From positions 2,170,001 through 2,234,000 of the forward strand of contig CP137318.1 of the NCBI GenBank assembly GCA_033182465.1: 64,000 bases of DNA, given 5' to 3'. A model generated the notes under the pieces. It did not search any database. It was not told where the DNA came from and saw only the letters and a program-made list of their open reading frames with translations. Origin of the DNA: Sanghuangporus weigelae. Lineage: Eukaryota > Basidiomycota > Agaricomycetes > Hymenochaetales > Hymenochaetaceae. Positions 12,537 through 23,800 of the stretch are shown here, piece after piece. Position 1 is the stretch's first letter. Each line of letters opens with the position of its first letter. The translations under genes were made by a program, and so were the position numbers.

Positions 12537-14283
12537 CTATCGAGCTTCATTGACGAATATAGCAGCTGCACCCATTCCGCTACCGATGCACATGCTAGTG
12601 CAGAGAATCTGTCCATTCTGGCGACGAAGCTGAGCAAGTCCTGTGACAATCTGACGAGTCCCAGCTAAACAGTTGAAGGGGATATTAGCATTCTAACAAA
12701 ATGAAATAAGGCTAAGAACTGACTCATTCCCAAGGGGTGTGTTAAGGCAATTGCTCCGCCACTAGAGGAAGGGACAGATGAGAGATAGGTCAATAGACCA
12801 CCTCTGAATAATGGTTAACACATACTTGACGTTTATCTTTTCAATGGGTATGCCTAATTGTTCGACACAATACACAAATTGAGAAGCAAATGCTTCGTTA
12901 ATCTAGGGAGAAACGTGAGCAAAGTCTTGGAATGAAAGGATCACGAAACGCTATCGCACCTCCCAAGCATCCACATCCTCCTTACGGAGACCGGTCTGCT
13001 CCAATATTTTGTTTATAGCAGGAATTGGGGCAATGCCCATATACCTGGGTTCGACACCTTCAAATTCGGAGCGATTGGTTATCAAACAATCGAGTCTAGC
13101 GGCGAGAAGCTTACCGACTACCGTCGAAGTCACCCACTTCGCAAGAATCTCCATGCCTTCTTTTTCAGCCCGCTCGCGAGTAGTGAGGACGCAAAGCGCA
13201 GCGCCGTCACCAATCCCGCTTGCATTGCCTGCTGTCGTTGAAGAGTTGCCCCAGTCTGGGAACACCGGCTTTAGACTAGCCAATGACTCTGCAGTAACGC
13301 CTGGACGTATAGTATCATCCTCGGAAATTATTTTGCCTCCGACGTCTATGGGAATGATTTCATCTTTGAAGATGCCCGCCTTCTGGGCCTGTGGTTATAA
13401 TTGGTGAGTGGAGTGCGTTTCGACAAATTTGAGCTCCAACCTTTTCCGCTCTAGTATGTGATATCAAAGCGTAATGATCTTGCTTCTCTCTCGAAATACC
13501 GAAGTGCTCTGCAACCATTTCAGATGTCCAGCCCATAGGCTACCAAAATCTCAGTCTCAACATCAAGACATGATCGCGAGAGGCCTACCTGGACACAGTC
13601 AGTTGCTTGGTTATTCTTAGAGACTTCACCTGTGATTCCAGGAGTAGGTCGAGGGCTATGTAATTTTTTAACATAAATTGCAATACTGTCAAAGTAAAGT
13701 GCCGCTCACTTCAAGGTCATATTTTCTACACCGACACCGACACCCAGCGAAGCCTCTCCTGCTTGGATGGAGTGGGCAATATTCCTGACCGACATGAGGC
13801 CAGAAGAACAAAGTCTGTTGACAGTCGAAATTGGGACCTCTGCCGGGATGCCAGCCGTTATTGCTGCGGCTCTTGATACATAAAGTGGCGAAGGTGGGTG
13901 ACAAATTCCTAAGAGTTCGTTGATTATACACGACTGATCAACAGAAGTCCAAAGGTGATCACCCACCGACGCAGATATCATCTATTTTGGCTGGATCTAG
14001 CTTCGTTTTCGCAAATGTAGCCTACATCATCGCAAGAAGTAAGTGAGATGAACGTGGACATTTGATTAGATTATAGAAATACCTTGAACAATGCGAGGAG
14101 AATCTCATCTACGGGGTGATCCTTGAACTGCCCCTTGCGAACCTTGCCCATCGCAGTTCTGGCAGCAAAGGTGATGACAACATCGTCCGGCTTCTTCTCC
14201 AAAATGGCCTGCAACCCGCGGGCCCGAGAAGACGCAGAACGCGCCAGTGGCGTTATTCTGCGTAAAACGACTCTGGGTAGCAT
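12537..14283 (-). CDS. 3-ketoacyl-CoA thiolase (beta-oxidation)
   Basis: Nine exons: 14283-14083, 14021-13967, 13908-13710, 13655-13589, 13539-13441, 13388-12960, 12902-12826, 12761-12724, 12664-12537; 430 aa, all in phase. Catalyses the last thiolytic step of fatty-acid beta-oxidation. Landmarks: PDDVVITFAARTAMGK, CHPPSPLYVSRAAA, VNRLCSSGL with the acyl-accepting Cys near 119, GWTSEMVAEHFGISRE, INEAFASQF, NVNGGAIALTHPLG with catalytic His, and CTSMCIGSGMGAAAIF with the second Cys. This matches fungal peroxisomal POT1-like thiolases. The start at 14283 gives an Arg-rich leader (MLPRVVLRRITPLARSA) without a clear PTS2; another ATG lies about 100 bp upstream, so the N-terminus and the organelle remain uncertain. 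Confidence 0.93.
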
Positions 14284-14561
14284 ATCTGATTCGTCGTCGT
14301 CGTGTTTGTATGACCGTTAAGAAAGTCGGATATGCCCCTCCGACGAATTTCACAGGAGGAAGAAGAGTTGAGCCGGAGAGGCATGATAGTTTATGATTTG
14401 TTGTCTACGGGACCAATCGAGGTCATCTGGCCCTCGCGTGAGCATTTTATTACTCTTTTCGGGCGCCGATCAACCAATCACAGAATCAACTGAAATTCAA
14501 TTTCTACGATAGATAATCTGTATCTACCCAATCCGCGTCGCGTAATCACTACCGAGTGTAG

Positions 14562-15923
14562 TCAAAATGTATACTGAGACGCTCGGCTTTCACTAAGGAT
14601 AGTTGCGAAGAAAGGACGATTCGCGTTGGCCACTCCTGGGCCCTGATTGTTATACTCAGCGAAAAGAATATGATCGGTGTTGGGTGTCGACGAACTCCAT
14701 TCGGACCAGATCGCGCTATTCAACTGTGTGGGGTGATCTCAACCAACAATACTTCTGGGTGAAAGATAAATACGCACTTGCAACTCGATGTTTGAGTTCA
14801 AGAAGACAACCCTGAAAGTATGTGATGGGATTAGTAGTGCACGTTAAAAGGGAGAGCAGAAAGACCAATACCTAGCATAGTCTGAAGAGAAAGCGATCAG
14901 TCTATGACAATCATTGACTCGGCAAAGATATGTACCAGTCCACGGGCGGCCTAGATACGTCTTGCTAGTGACGTTGGTAAACGCATCAGAGGACGCGACG
15001 ATGTTGTTCTTATTGAAGACGTCTCGAACAGGTCAAATGAATCAGGCTAGCTCAAGTACAGGCAGTCATTCATGACACATACAAATAGACGAATCAGAAT
15101 CACCCGGCCTTCCGTTGGCTGTGATGCACCCCGCGCCCTTGCTTGCGATCGTATTGCCTTCAAAATACGCCTGTGCGTGCTGCCCGAAAATGTAATCAAC
15201 AGCACCCTACCACGTACATGTAATAATTCAGAGAGAATTTCGGATCGTTTTAGGTGAGACCCATACTTCGATGTATGACATCAAATAGACCTGCGTTCCG
15301 GATTGGGCGAGAAGTGTGTCCTGAAGGAGTAGCATTCGCGCCGCCTCTCATAGACGTAGCTACATCGTTCACCTGATAGGAAAAGAATTTGCAAGCATAT
15401 GCACCAAATTGGCTTCCATATGCACTGACAGCAATGGCCTGAGCAATCTTTCCGGACTCGCTATAGTCGTTCCTGACGTCGAGGTTGTAGATTGAAACAT
15501 TGTCACTCTTGATCCTAAGGGTCCCCGACTCGTCGTCGCTGCCAGCTTCAATTAGAGAATCGGAATGGGTAATGACGACTTGGTTCTTCGAATAATCCAT
15601 AGTATCTGTTATACCCGTACAACTTGATGGCATGGAAAAGAATCATTATATCTCGGTCGAGGAAAACGAGAATCGAGGATGCTTACGGTCACTGACCCAG
15701 AATGGTCAATGAGCAGTTGTTCATTATACGTCCCAGGATAGATGAAGATCGATTGTGAAGAGCCGTCATCCGGAAGAGCAGCAATAGCCGAGGCAATTGT
15801 TTTGTATTGTCCCGAGCCCGTAGAACTGGAGTCCACAATCACAGCTCCCGAAGGAGGTGACGTTCGAGAAGCAGCTTGCATCAGAAGGATCAGATACGAG
15901 AGCACAGTAGCTATGTGAAACAT
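14562..15923 (-). pseudogene. Second pectin methylesterase (CE8), decaying paralogue
   Basis: Exons by comparison with the copy at 10626-11976: 15923-15687, 15622-15373, 15320-15267, 15206-15083, 15022-14936, 14881-14872, 14811-14778, 14723-14562. Signal peptide MFHIATVLSYLILLMQAAS; QDTLLA, GAVDYIFGQ and LGRPWT keep the active-site residues. Exon 2 is 250 nt against 252 in the paralogue: after LYGY the frame is lost (TAT AAC AGA where the paralogue reads TAC ACC ACT GAT) and conserved TDTMDYSKNQ is in another frame. At the 3' end the frame stops at TGA (14562-14564) after QYTF, while the paralogous tail GSDYA and ADWVDTDYLS is still legible in two other frames down to about 14512. An extra intron splits off a 10-nt exon. 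Best read as a pseudogene; sequence error is the alternative. Confidence 0.68.
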
Positions 15924-16290
15924 CCTGAAATCAGGAAAAGGCGCTGTCCAGCGGGCTTAAAATGATGTTGCAACTTTATATTCCATGGAGCATTGCCCGG
16001 ACGGCTATTTGACAGATATTTCATACTTTGAGTCGGAAAATATGGCCGGGCCGTCGGGTTGCCTGCGCCGCACATCCTTGTGTCTATGTAAGTATTACCA
16101 CTTCGACATGAAGATCAGGCGTTTCCGCCAGGAAAGCGGCCCGTTCTTTATTACGAGTCAATATCAATTCTATACATGACATGCCAGTAGAGAATAGCAA
16201 TGCTAGCAAGGACATTTAGTGAGATTCGGAGAAATAAGAAGTCAGAAAGACAACCAACCTCATCTCCAACCTGAGCACCGACTTTTCATA
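15924..16290. other. Intergenic region, no gene seen
   Basis: 367 bp between the second esterase start and the bL32m stop, both on the minus strand. A TATA-like element lies near 15974-15980. No protein recognised. Confidence 0.35.
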
Positions 16291-16755
16291 TCACGTTGTC
16301 CTCTCTAGTTCGATTGGTATTGAGTCCCTGGCTTCCCTTTTGTGCGCTCGGCTTATCTGTGAATAACAATTTGGGCAGAGGTGGTGTGCTAGTTTTGCCG
16401 AACCGCAACCAGGACAGTTGACGATGTCTGTGCGAAGGAGACGATTTGAGAATCGAGAAAAAGGTAAAAGAATGATAAACACACTTGATTTGTCCCTTAA
16501 TCCCTTATGCGCAGAGCGCATTGCTTTCCGAGAATGCGACACCTTTTTCTTCGGGACTGCTAATACGATGGAAGGGAATAACTCGAGGAGCGAACTCCAT
16601 GACGGGATTGCAAGGCTAAACGGCGCCAAAAGTGCTGCTGGTCGTAAGAAAGTCCAGGCAGGCGCAGGACGTTGCACGAGATTCGAGAAAGAAAAAAGAG
16701 TAGCTCTTAAGGGACTCAGTGCGAGCGACATGATGGATTGATTTGAAGTCTTCAA
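16291..16755 (-). CDS. MRPL32: Mitochondrial ribosomal protein bL32m
   Basis: Exons 16755-16485 and 16427-16291, 135 aa (127 aa if the second Met at 16731 starts). bL32m is a large-subunit protein of the mitoribosome. Seen: an N-terminal leader rich in Arg/Ser/Ala, then AVPKKKVSHSRKAMRSAHKGL, the bL32 signature, and NCPGCGSAKLAHHLCPNC, two CxxC pairs forming the zinc site. The intron (57 bp) lies just before the zinc motif. Only 111 bp separate this start from the divergent NDUFA5 gene, a shared promoter for two mitochondrial proteins. Confidence 0.93.
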   Translation of the reverse strand: MKTSNQSIMSLALSPLRATLFSFSNLVQRPAPAWTFLRPAALLAPFSLAIPSWSSLLELFPSIVLAVPKKKVSHSRKAMRSAHKGLRDKSSVFIILLPFSRFSNRLLRTDIVNCPGCGSAKLAHHLCPNCYSQISRAHKREARDSIPIELERTT

Positions 16756-16866
16756 GTTGTGTCGCGCTCACGAGACGCGAGACCGTTTCCGGTAATTTAG
16801 GATCTGCCTTCTCAACGCTCCCAGCACTCATCTACCACCTCTTACGCTCGTCGTTCGCTGGTCGCC

Positions 16867-17315
16867 ATGTTTCGCCTCACTCGCCCTCTTCTCCAGCAAG
16901 CGCTGAAAGCCTCGACAGGCCTGACCGGTGTTAGAGTCCGCTCGAACCCTCTCCCGACTCTCGTAGAGACCTACCAGACCACTCTTGCCCGAGTATCGGA
17001 AATCCCTCAGTCATCCGTATACCGACAAAGCGTCGAGGCAATCACACAGCGAAAACTCAATATCGTTCAGAAAGCCAATGGTGACGTCGCTGCTGCGGAA
17101 GAAGCTCTGGATGATGGGCAAATAGAGGAGGCTATTGCAATCGCCCAAGACGAGCTCAGCCTCGTCGACAAGATGATAGAATGGAAAGCGTACGTCACGC
17201 CTGTTTCTTTATCTCTACTGGTCATGCTTATTATGGTGTTAGTTGGGAGCCATTAGAAGAGAAACCCCAACCTGGCCAGTGGGAATATTTTGGAAAGACT
17301 ACAGAGTACAAATGA
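16867..17315 (+). CDS. NDUFA5: NADH:ubiquinone oxidoreductase subunit NDUFA5 (complex I)
   Basis: Exons 16867-17189 and 17243-17315, 131 aa. NDUFA5/B13 is an accessory subunit on the matrix arm of complex I. Seen: a short basic leader (MFRLTRPLLQQALKA), then [53 protein letters not shown]. The pattern YR...R..IV...ED.L.G.IEE.I..A.DEL.L...M.EWK.WEPLE is the family hallmark. Divergent from bL32m across 111 bp. Confidence 0.92.
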
Positions 17316-17653
17316 TATCTTCCAGCTTGCAATGCAATTATTATGCCAGTTGTCGAGCAACCATCTTGAGAGCATTCGCATTCTTTTTCGAAGGGTTTCA
17401 TTCAGCATTGTGATTCCGTGCCATGACATCAAACTAAGCGCCCAATTAGAGAAAAAAATAGAAAATATCAGATGGGGTGTGTCTCGAATACATACAAGAA
17501 TGCACAGAGTAAAACATCAGATAAGAACAAGTTTTCACGTCGCGAGCTACAGCAAATAACATAACTCCGAGTCGCACTCCCCTAGCGTCCCATACTAATC
17601 ATTTTCAGGACCTTTCAGCTCCGTTTCCAGTGGTATTTCATGCATGTGTGATC
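17316..17653. other. Convergent 3' intergenic region
   Basis: 338 bp between the ends of NDUFA5 (plus) and the Stm1-like gene (minus). Only 3' UTR-type sequence is seen. Confidence 0.4.
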
Positions 17654-18908
17654 TCATGACTTCGAAAGCGAGGGGAAGTCACTCTCATCGCGCAAATTCA
17701 CGGACTGACCATTTGCACCGTCGCCACGACCACGGCCGCCTCGGCCACCGCGTCCGCGTCCGCTGCCCCTAGCGCCACGTTCACCACCTCGTCCTCCACG
17801 CCCGCCACGGGTCTGGCGGTCAGCAAACGGACCGTCAAAGAAGAGTTCAGTTGCAACCTGTTTCTTCTCTTCCTTTGCGCTCTTAGCACGCTGCTTCTGC
17901 GCCTTGGTCTGAGTAGACTTAAGCTAGAGATCCAGAGGACAAGTAGTCTCAGTTCTTACCTTTGGTACATAGTAAGCATTCTCTTCGGGCTTAACAACCT
18001 GAATAGCGTCTTTGAAGAGATCGTCAGCACCGTCATTTGGCCTCCGAACATTCTCCAACTTGGGGACAGTGGAAGACTCCTTCAACTTGGCCTGGTACTG
18101 ATCCAGAGTAAGTGTGTTATCCTCTTCCTCCTCTCTCGGGCGGCGAGTTTCAGCTGGAGCTACTTCCTTCGCTGCATCGCCAGAACTCTCGGGCGCAGGA
18201 ACGGCACCCCAAGGGTCATCTGCAGCTGGAGCGGCAGCATTGGTGTCGACCGTACCCCAGGGATCATCTGCCGGAGTCTCTTCAGCAGCATCCTTGGTGC
18301 CCTCTTCCTCTGCCTGCAGTTCCTTGTCGGCATCAGGACCACCCCAGCCCTGGGCAATCTTCTTGTCCGAATCGCTTGCATACCACGAGTCTCAGTACTG
18401 ACGTTATGATACATATCGTGCAAGCCACTCACGTCTTACCGGTAGCACTCTGCCTGTCATAGACGCGGCCGTGTCCTCCGCCACGACGGTCACCTCGCTC
18501 ACCTCGCCCCCTTCCACGTGCACGAACGCGACCACGTTCATCGCCGACTGAGAAGGAAATCAATTACAGGCCCTCTATATCAACATAAGAGAGCACCGAC
18601 TCACAGCGTTTGGCCTCACGAGGAGGAGCATCGTCTGCCTCCGCTGTTTCACGCGGGGTAGAAGGAGCACCTCCACCTCTCTGGTAGTAGCGTCCGCCCC
18701 TCGAAGCCGGGCCCGACCTTCCCCTCTGGCCACCTCTTGCAGCCGGAGTTTCTGTCTTCGCCTTCTCGGGTGCTGGCGACGTCGCAGGAGGAACGGCCGT
18801 ATCCTCTGTAATAATATAACACATGAGACACAGCGTCTCGAACAGAAATAATAATTAAAACTTACCTGAGAGGATCGCGAATGGGTTTGACGAGACTACC
18901 GCTGCCAT
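17654..18908 (-). CDS. STM1: Stm1/SERBP1-like ribosome-binding protein
   Basis: Exons 18908-18866, 18805-18605, 18547-18433, 18374-17960, 17923-17654; 347 aa. Stm1 (animal SERBP1/Habp4) clamps inactive 80S ribosomes and binds RNA. Seen: MAAVVSSNPFAILSE, the Stm1 N-terminal motif; an RG/RGG-rich segment; GRVYDRQSATGKTDSDKK, the centre of the Habp4/PAI-RBP1 domain; IAQGWGG; acidic repeats each with a DPWG; the C-terminal EENAYYVPK and a second RGG block; ending DESDFPSLSKS. The low-complexity charged make-up is normal for this family. Introns are GT-AG. Confidence 0.9.
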
Positions 18909-19207
18909 GTCGGACAGCGCCTCTTGCTGTGTTCAGCCGTGCTATCAACGGCGATTCTGTCCTTGAAGCGTTGACGAAGAGATCAAATGGAGATGGACGA
19001 CGGTCTTGGCACATCACGGGGACCTGCTATATCCGGAAAACTGTACAGCAAGTATGCTTATGACTAAGCAAGGAATGGCTGGATTCTATCTCTATCTATG
19101 ACTGCCACTACATAGTACTGCTTCATCTGAGAGATGCAATTAGCAACTTAGTTCAGTATTCGAAGACTTGCCGGCACGACCGCGTCGAATAGTAGAATAA
19201 GTAAAAT

Positions 19208-19583
19208 TTAGCTCACATACACGCGAGAAAGATCACGTAAGATACACCGGCCCTCACCACAGCAGAAAAGGTTATAAAGCGCGGCGTGTCCGGTTTCGCT
19301 TAAGTTACAGCCGTTCAAAAGCATCTCGACGATGGCTGGCTCGCCTTTCGAGGACTGATGCTGGCCGAGGACCTTGAGATCGTCATATCGTGCTGAAGAG
19401 AAACTAGTGATGGGACTTGGGTGCGGCCGATCCGTGTGTTTCTGCAGACGGAAAACCCTGCGTGGCTTCCGAATGGGTTTCGTCGCAATGTCTCGTTGTA
19501 CATTCTGAATAAATCATATTATAATCTGCTTCTTATCTGTGATGAGGGTTTCCATTGGATAGTAGTATCACCAGCTCAGACAT
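19208..19583 (-). CDS. Possible small two-exon gene, function unknown
   Basis: A 297-nt minus-strand open frame (19504-19208) without an internal ATG start can be joined to a 12-nt first exon (19583-19572, Met-Ser-Glu-Leu) by a GT-AG intron of 67 bp, giving 102 aa in phase. The C-terminal half (EPAIVEMLLNGCNLSETGHA) has protein-like composition. I do not recognise a family. It lies between the Stm1-like gene and the tRNA, both on the same strand. It may be chance open sequence; support is weak. Confidence 0.3.
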
Positions 19584-19650
19584 AAGAGAGATTAAACAGT
19601 AAAATGAAAAGAAAAAGTTGTCGTTGTGACGCAAAACGATATTCGATGTT

Positions 19651-19741
19651 CTCCACCAGCAGGATTTGAACCTACGCGCTCAACGAGCATCAGATAATTG
19701 ATAATTCAAATCTGACACCTTAACCACTCGGTCATAGTGGA
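19651..19741 (-). tRNA. tRNA-Ser (anticodon UGA) with 9-nt intron
   Basis: Read on the minus strand: acceptor stem TCCACTA pairs with TGGTGGA (one G-U), discriminator G; D arm ACCGAGTGGTTAAGGT; anticodon stem TCAGA/TCTGA; long variable arm GCTC-GTT-GAGC; T arm GTAGG-TTCAAAT-CCTGC. The 16 bases between the anticodon stems are a 7-base loop with TGA as anticodon plus a 9-nt intron after the base 3' of the anticodon, the standard eukaryotic intron site. The G discriminator and long variable arm fit serine (UCA codons). Confidence 0.93.
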
Positions 19742-20020
19742 TCCTCAAAGTAATGAGAAACGAAGTATCATAATGTCAAAAGGATTCGATGATGATAACA
19801 TCCTCTTTCATCAATACTCAGGAATTTCCAAGCACCTCGACAAGTAGCATATCATTGACTCTTGAGGTACAGGATGCCAGTCTCGCAAATTAATATTGAA
19901 AGTACTCAGATAAGGAAGGAAGATCGACGCACAGGTAGTGAAGTCTCGACCATATCGCGACCATATCGCATACGTGCTTCACCTGCACTCGAATGCCATC
20001 TTACCTGTAGGTCCTCACTA

Positions 20021-20651
20021 ATGGACTCTCTTATCCCATTCACGACATCAGGCTCTCTCGTCGATTGCGTGGACAGTACGTCCACGTTCTTAAAACTGTT
20101 CTGAAGCAGTCTATCTGAGCCCGTTCGCTCTCGCTTTTTTCGGCGATATGTCTTCAAAATGAAATAGAGAAGATGCTTGTCATGCTACGAGACGGACGCA
20201 AATTAGTAGGCGTATTGCGCTCTTATGATCAATTTGGTATGTATTCATACTATTATCGGAGCTACGGGTTGTGTCTGATGTTGCGTTTCCTGTATTCCGC
20301 AGCTAATCTCGTACTGGAAGACACTATCGAGCGCATATACCATGGGTCTGAATTTGCAGAGAAGAGAGTCGGCCTATTCATCATTAGAGGAGAGAACGTC
20401 GTCCTTCTAGGAGAGATCGTAAGTTATGCCTTTTCATTTGCGACTTGACAGTCCCGCCGACAAGCCCCATTGAAAAACAGGATCTGGATCAAGAGGATGA
20501 GATCCCACTACAACAGGTACAATACGAAGCATTGAAACCTATATATGCGAAAAGCGTCGCAGACAAGAAGCTTAATGACCACAACAAGGCGCAGGTATTA
20601 TTTGAAGATAAAGGATTCTGTAGAGAGGGCGGGGAAGGCGATGGGTATTAA
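20021..20651 (+). CDS. LSM1: U6 snRNA-associated Sm-like protein LSm1
   Basis: Exons 20021-20075, 20168-20236, 20303-20418, 20481-20651; 136 aa. LSm1 marks the cytoplasmic Lsm1-7/Pat1 ring that binds oligoadenylated mRNA ends and promotes decapping. Seen: [36 protein letters not shown] (Sm1 motif), [12 protein letters not shown], then [17 protein letters not shown] (Sm2 motif), and the LSm1-type C-terminal helix ending [12 protein letters not shown]. Length equals that of yeast and animal LSm1. Three introns, all GT-AG. Confidence 0.96.
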
Positions 20652-20855
20652 GGGGTTGTTGGCGCAGGCGCGTTGTTCAGCCTCTGCCGTCTGCGATCTA
20701 TATTTTTCAAATCGCGAACACGTCGACGAGTGCATATTCTTGAAGATCCCTCCGAGTTCTGTACTAATGATGTGTCCTTATTGACTTGTGACATCCAGTT
20801 ATACTATTTGCTACATAAAAGTGCAAAAAGGCGATTGATACAATGACAGTGCTAC

Positions 20856-23800
20856 TTACGCTGCGGCAGGTTTCTTTTTAGCCTTCTTTCCGCCACCTTC
20901 CGGACTCGATAATTTAAATTTCAGCGTTTCCTCAGCGTATACTCTAACTGGACGAGACTGCGGATGCAGAATATCTTCAATCCGACTCCTGATCTCGCGC
21001 TCCCGAACTGTAAGATCCGCGAGAGCATCTTCTTTCGTGGTCCTCTCCAGTTCCATGTCAGCCGCACGTACTCTCTGCCATCTGAATCCAAAAAATCAGC
21101 AATCGCATCGATAAAGTAGTCAAGAACCTCACGCACCCCACATGACGCTCGCATTTCTTCTTCCCTCGGCACCACCATTCCCCAACGACAGTCCCGCCAT
21201 CGACATCCATATCCTGACCTTCTTCGGAATGGCCATTCGGAGCTGCTTCATCATAGCTCTCCAGAACACCCGCACCGAATTCCATCCATTCCTCATCTCC
21301 ATATACCAGCCTCTGGTCCCAGCCGCAATCACCCACGCTGTCAGCGCGATCAGAAGCGAGTTGCAATAGACGCTCTCTCCAAGACAGTACTTCCAATTGC
21401 TTTTTGAGCTCCTCTCGTTCTTGCACGATAGTTTGGAGCTGTTCTTCGAGCCGGAAGACAATGCTGTTTCTCCCTTCTTCATCACCGAGCGTCTGTTTAA
21501 CTTCAGAAACGCTTGCTTGTGGTCTGGGCAAGCCATTGTTCTGTATCTCCGCGAGTATTGCCTTCGGAAGTGTCCGATCAGGTTCACGCATGACAAAGCC
21601 CTCGCGTCTCTTTGCGTCCTTTACTGATTCCCAAAGACTTCGGACGTCACCGCCATTGCCCGCCCACGATTGGATCTTGCGATGCATATGCCTATAATGC
21701 ACCTAATGAGCTCACGGTGCACATCTTTAAAGCCCATCGTACTAACCTTACGCCACATTCATCCGAACAATATTTTGAATAAGCGCCGCGAGAAGGCTTA
21801 TGGCATGCTTCTGGCGAGTCTGGATCTGGATGCTTCAAACCGGAAAAGCAGCGTTGTTTGTACGTCGTCTGAAGATTCAGACTTGGGTTCTCTGTAGACA
21901 TGAATGTCAGTAGATAGGTACAGGAAGAAGGAACGTGACGACGTCCGAGTGTGGCGAGCCTCTGCAGTGCGCCACACAAAAGGCTGGGTGAGCCTTCACA
22001 GTGAAAGATACTCACGAGCAATACATTTCGAGCAGATGAACTGGTCTACGAGATCAACGAGAAGGTCAGGCATGTTCACGCATTGTGTGTGATACCATTC
22101 GTCACATCTACGAGGTCAAGTCTTAGAAACGGCATAGTACTTAACAATAGGATTTAACGTACCTATCACAAGCAATCATCACTCTGTCTTCGTCATACTG
22201 TGTTCTGCAGATACAATAAAGCTTGTCCTTATCTGGATCGTCCGGTGGTTCCAGGGCAGGAGCATCCTTCTCCTTGGCCTTCTCTTCATCTTCCTTCGTG
22301 GTCTTCTCCCGACGAGTTTCAGGATCAACAGAAGCTCGAGGCATGACAGAATGTGAACGAGAGCGAGAATGACCACCATCCCAACCGATTGGAGGAACAA
22401 CTTTCCTGCGATGAGACAAGGAAGACTGATTGTGTAAGATGGTAGATGCGGCTGCCGACTTCTTAGACTTTGTGACCATTCGCCCTGAAGAAGTGACAAT
22501 TGGGAAGGCTTCATCTGTCGGTGTACTTGAGCTGGCAACGGGCTCTGACAATGTTGGGAGAGATGCAGACAGTGGTGTTGAGGGTTCTTTCGAAACTTTG
22601 GCTCCTTTGGCTTTCTCGACAAGCAATCCTTTCGCGGGACGCGGCTTCGCACCAGCTTTGGGTTTAGATGGCTACATTAACCGTAAGCATCAGTTCAGAG
22701 ATAGAGCACGAGCAACGGACCTTTGCTGAGGCGTCTTCCGGTTGGGCTGAAAATCCCTTGGCAGGCTTCGTCACTTCATCTGGAGGTCCTTTGGGCTGCT
22801 TGAGCTTAGGTTTCGTAGGTCTCTTCTTTGAATCCTTCAATTTGGCGCTAATCGCTTTCGAAATATCCGGAGGTGGCATTGACATTCGATCAAGATCAAG
22901 ATCTTGAAGACCAGAATGCCTTGGAGAATGTATTAAAGGCGGCTTTGCTTGATGGTAGGACTTTGAAGGAGGCTCAGGAGGTCCATCTATTAGACTCAGA
23001 AGCTCGTTCTCAACGTCCACTTCCATGTTATCCGTGGCTTGATCATCGAAATCTGTTCTCTCGGCGTCAGATGTTGTGCCACCCGCAGCCTCAGCAATTT
23101 CGTCAAGGATTTCAGCCTCCACATCTGGCATTGTTTCTTCGTCATCAAGATCAAGAACACCTCGAAGCGGGGAAGGGTAATTAGAGTATTCGTCCGTCCT
23201 TTCGGGACTAGCCCTAAATATCGCAGGAGAGTAAACTTGCTGTTCCCCACTCGAGCGTCTTGGTTGCGTATGGTGCCAAGATTCTAAAGAGACTTCATCT
23301 TCTCTAGAATGAGCAGAAGGAATGTCCACTGGCACGGGCTTCCGGGAAGGAATCTGCCTTGCGGCATTGCGAGGTGAGTCAAAGGCTGACAAAAAGAAAT
23401 CGTCCACATCTTCGTCCTCCGAAGCTCCCCTTTCATTGGACTGTCTAGCCATGGAGCCTATATCCGGCAGCTTCCTCTGCATTTGCGATCGTGGCGGACT
23501 CAGCCTTCTGATTTGTTTGCTACCCGAACCCTTGTTGTGACTTTCTGCCAGTTCCTTTTCCAGACTCGCCAACGCAGCTGAGCCAGGTTTCTTCGGTTTT
23601 GGCTTACTTCGAGGAGGGGATCGGCGAACGTAAGGGATTGGTCCGGGCTCCCCTAACGAAAGTGTATGAGGGAATTGATTTGAGGTGCTCGCCTCTTCAT
23701 CTTCCAAATAAGTTTGTTGAGCGGTAGTACGTGCAGACGATGATGCGCCATATAACGACGCCGGCCTCGATCCAGGAAGATGTCGTGAAGTAGCAGACGG

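Noticed and set aside
13009-13407. 132-codon plus-strand frame
   Set aside because: Antisense shadow of the large thiolase exon 13388-12960.
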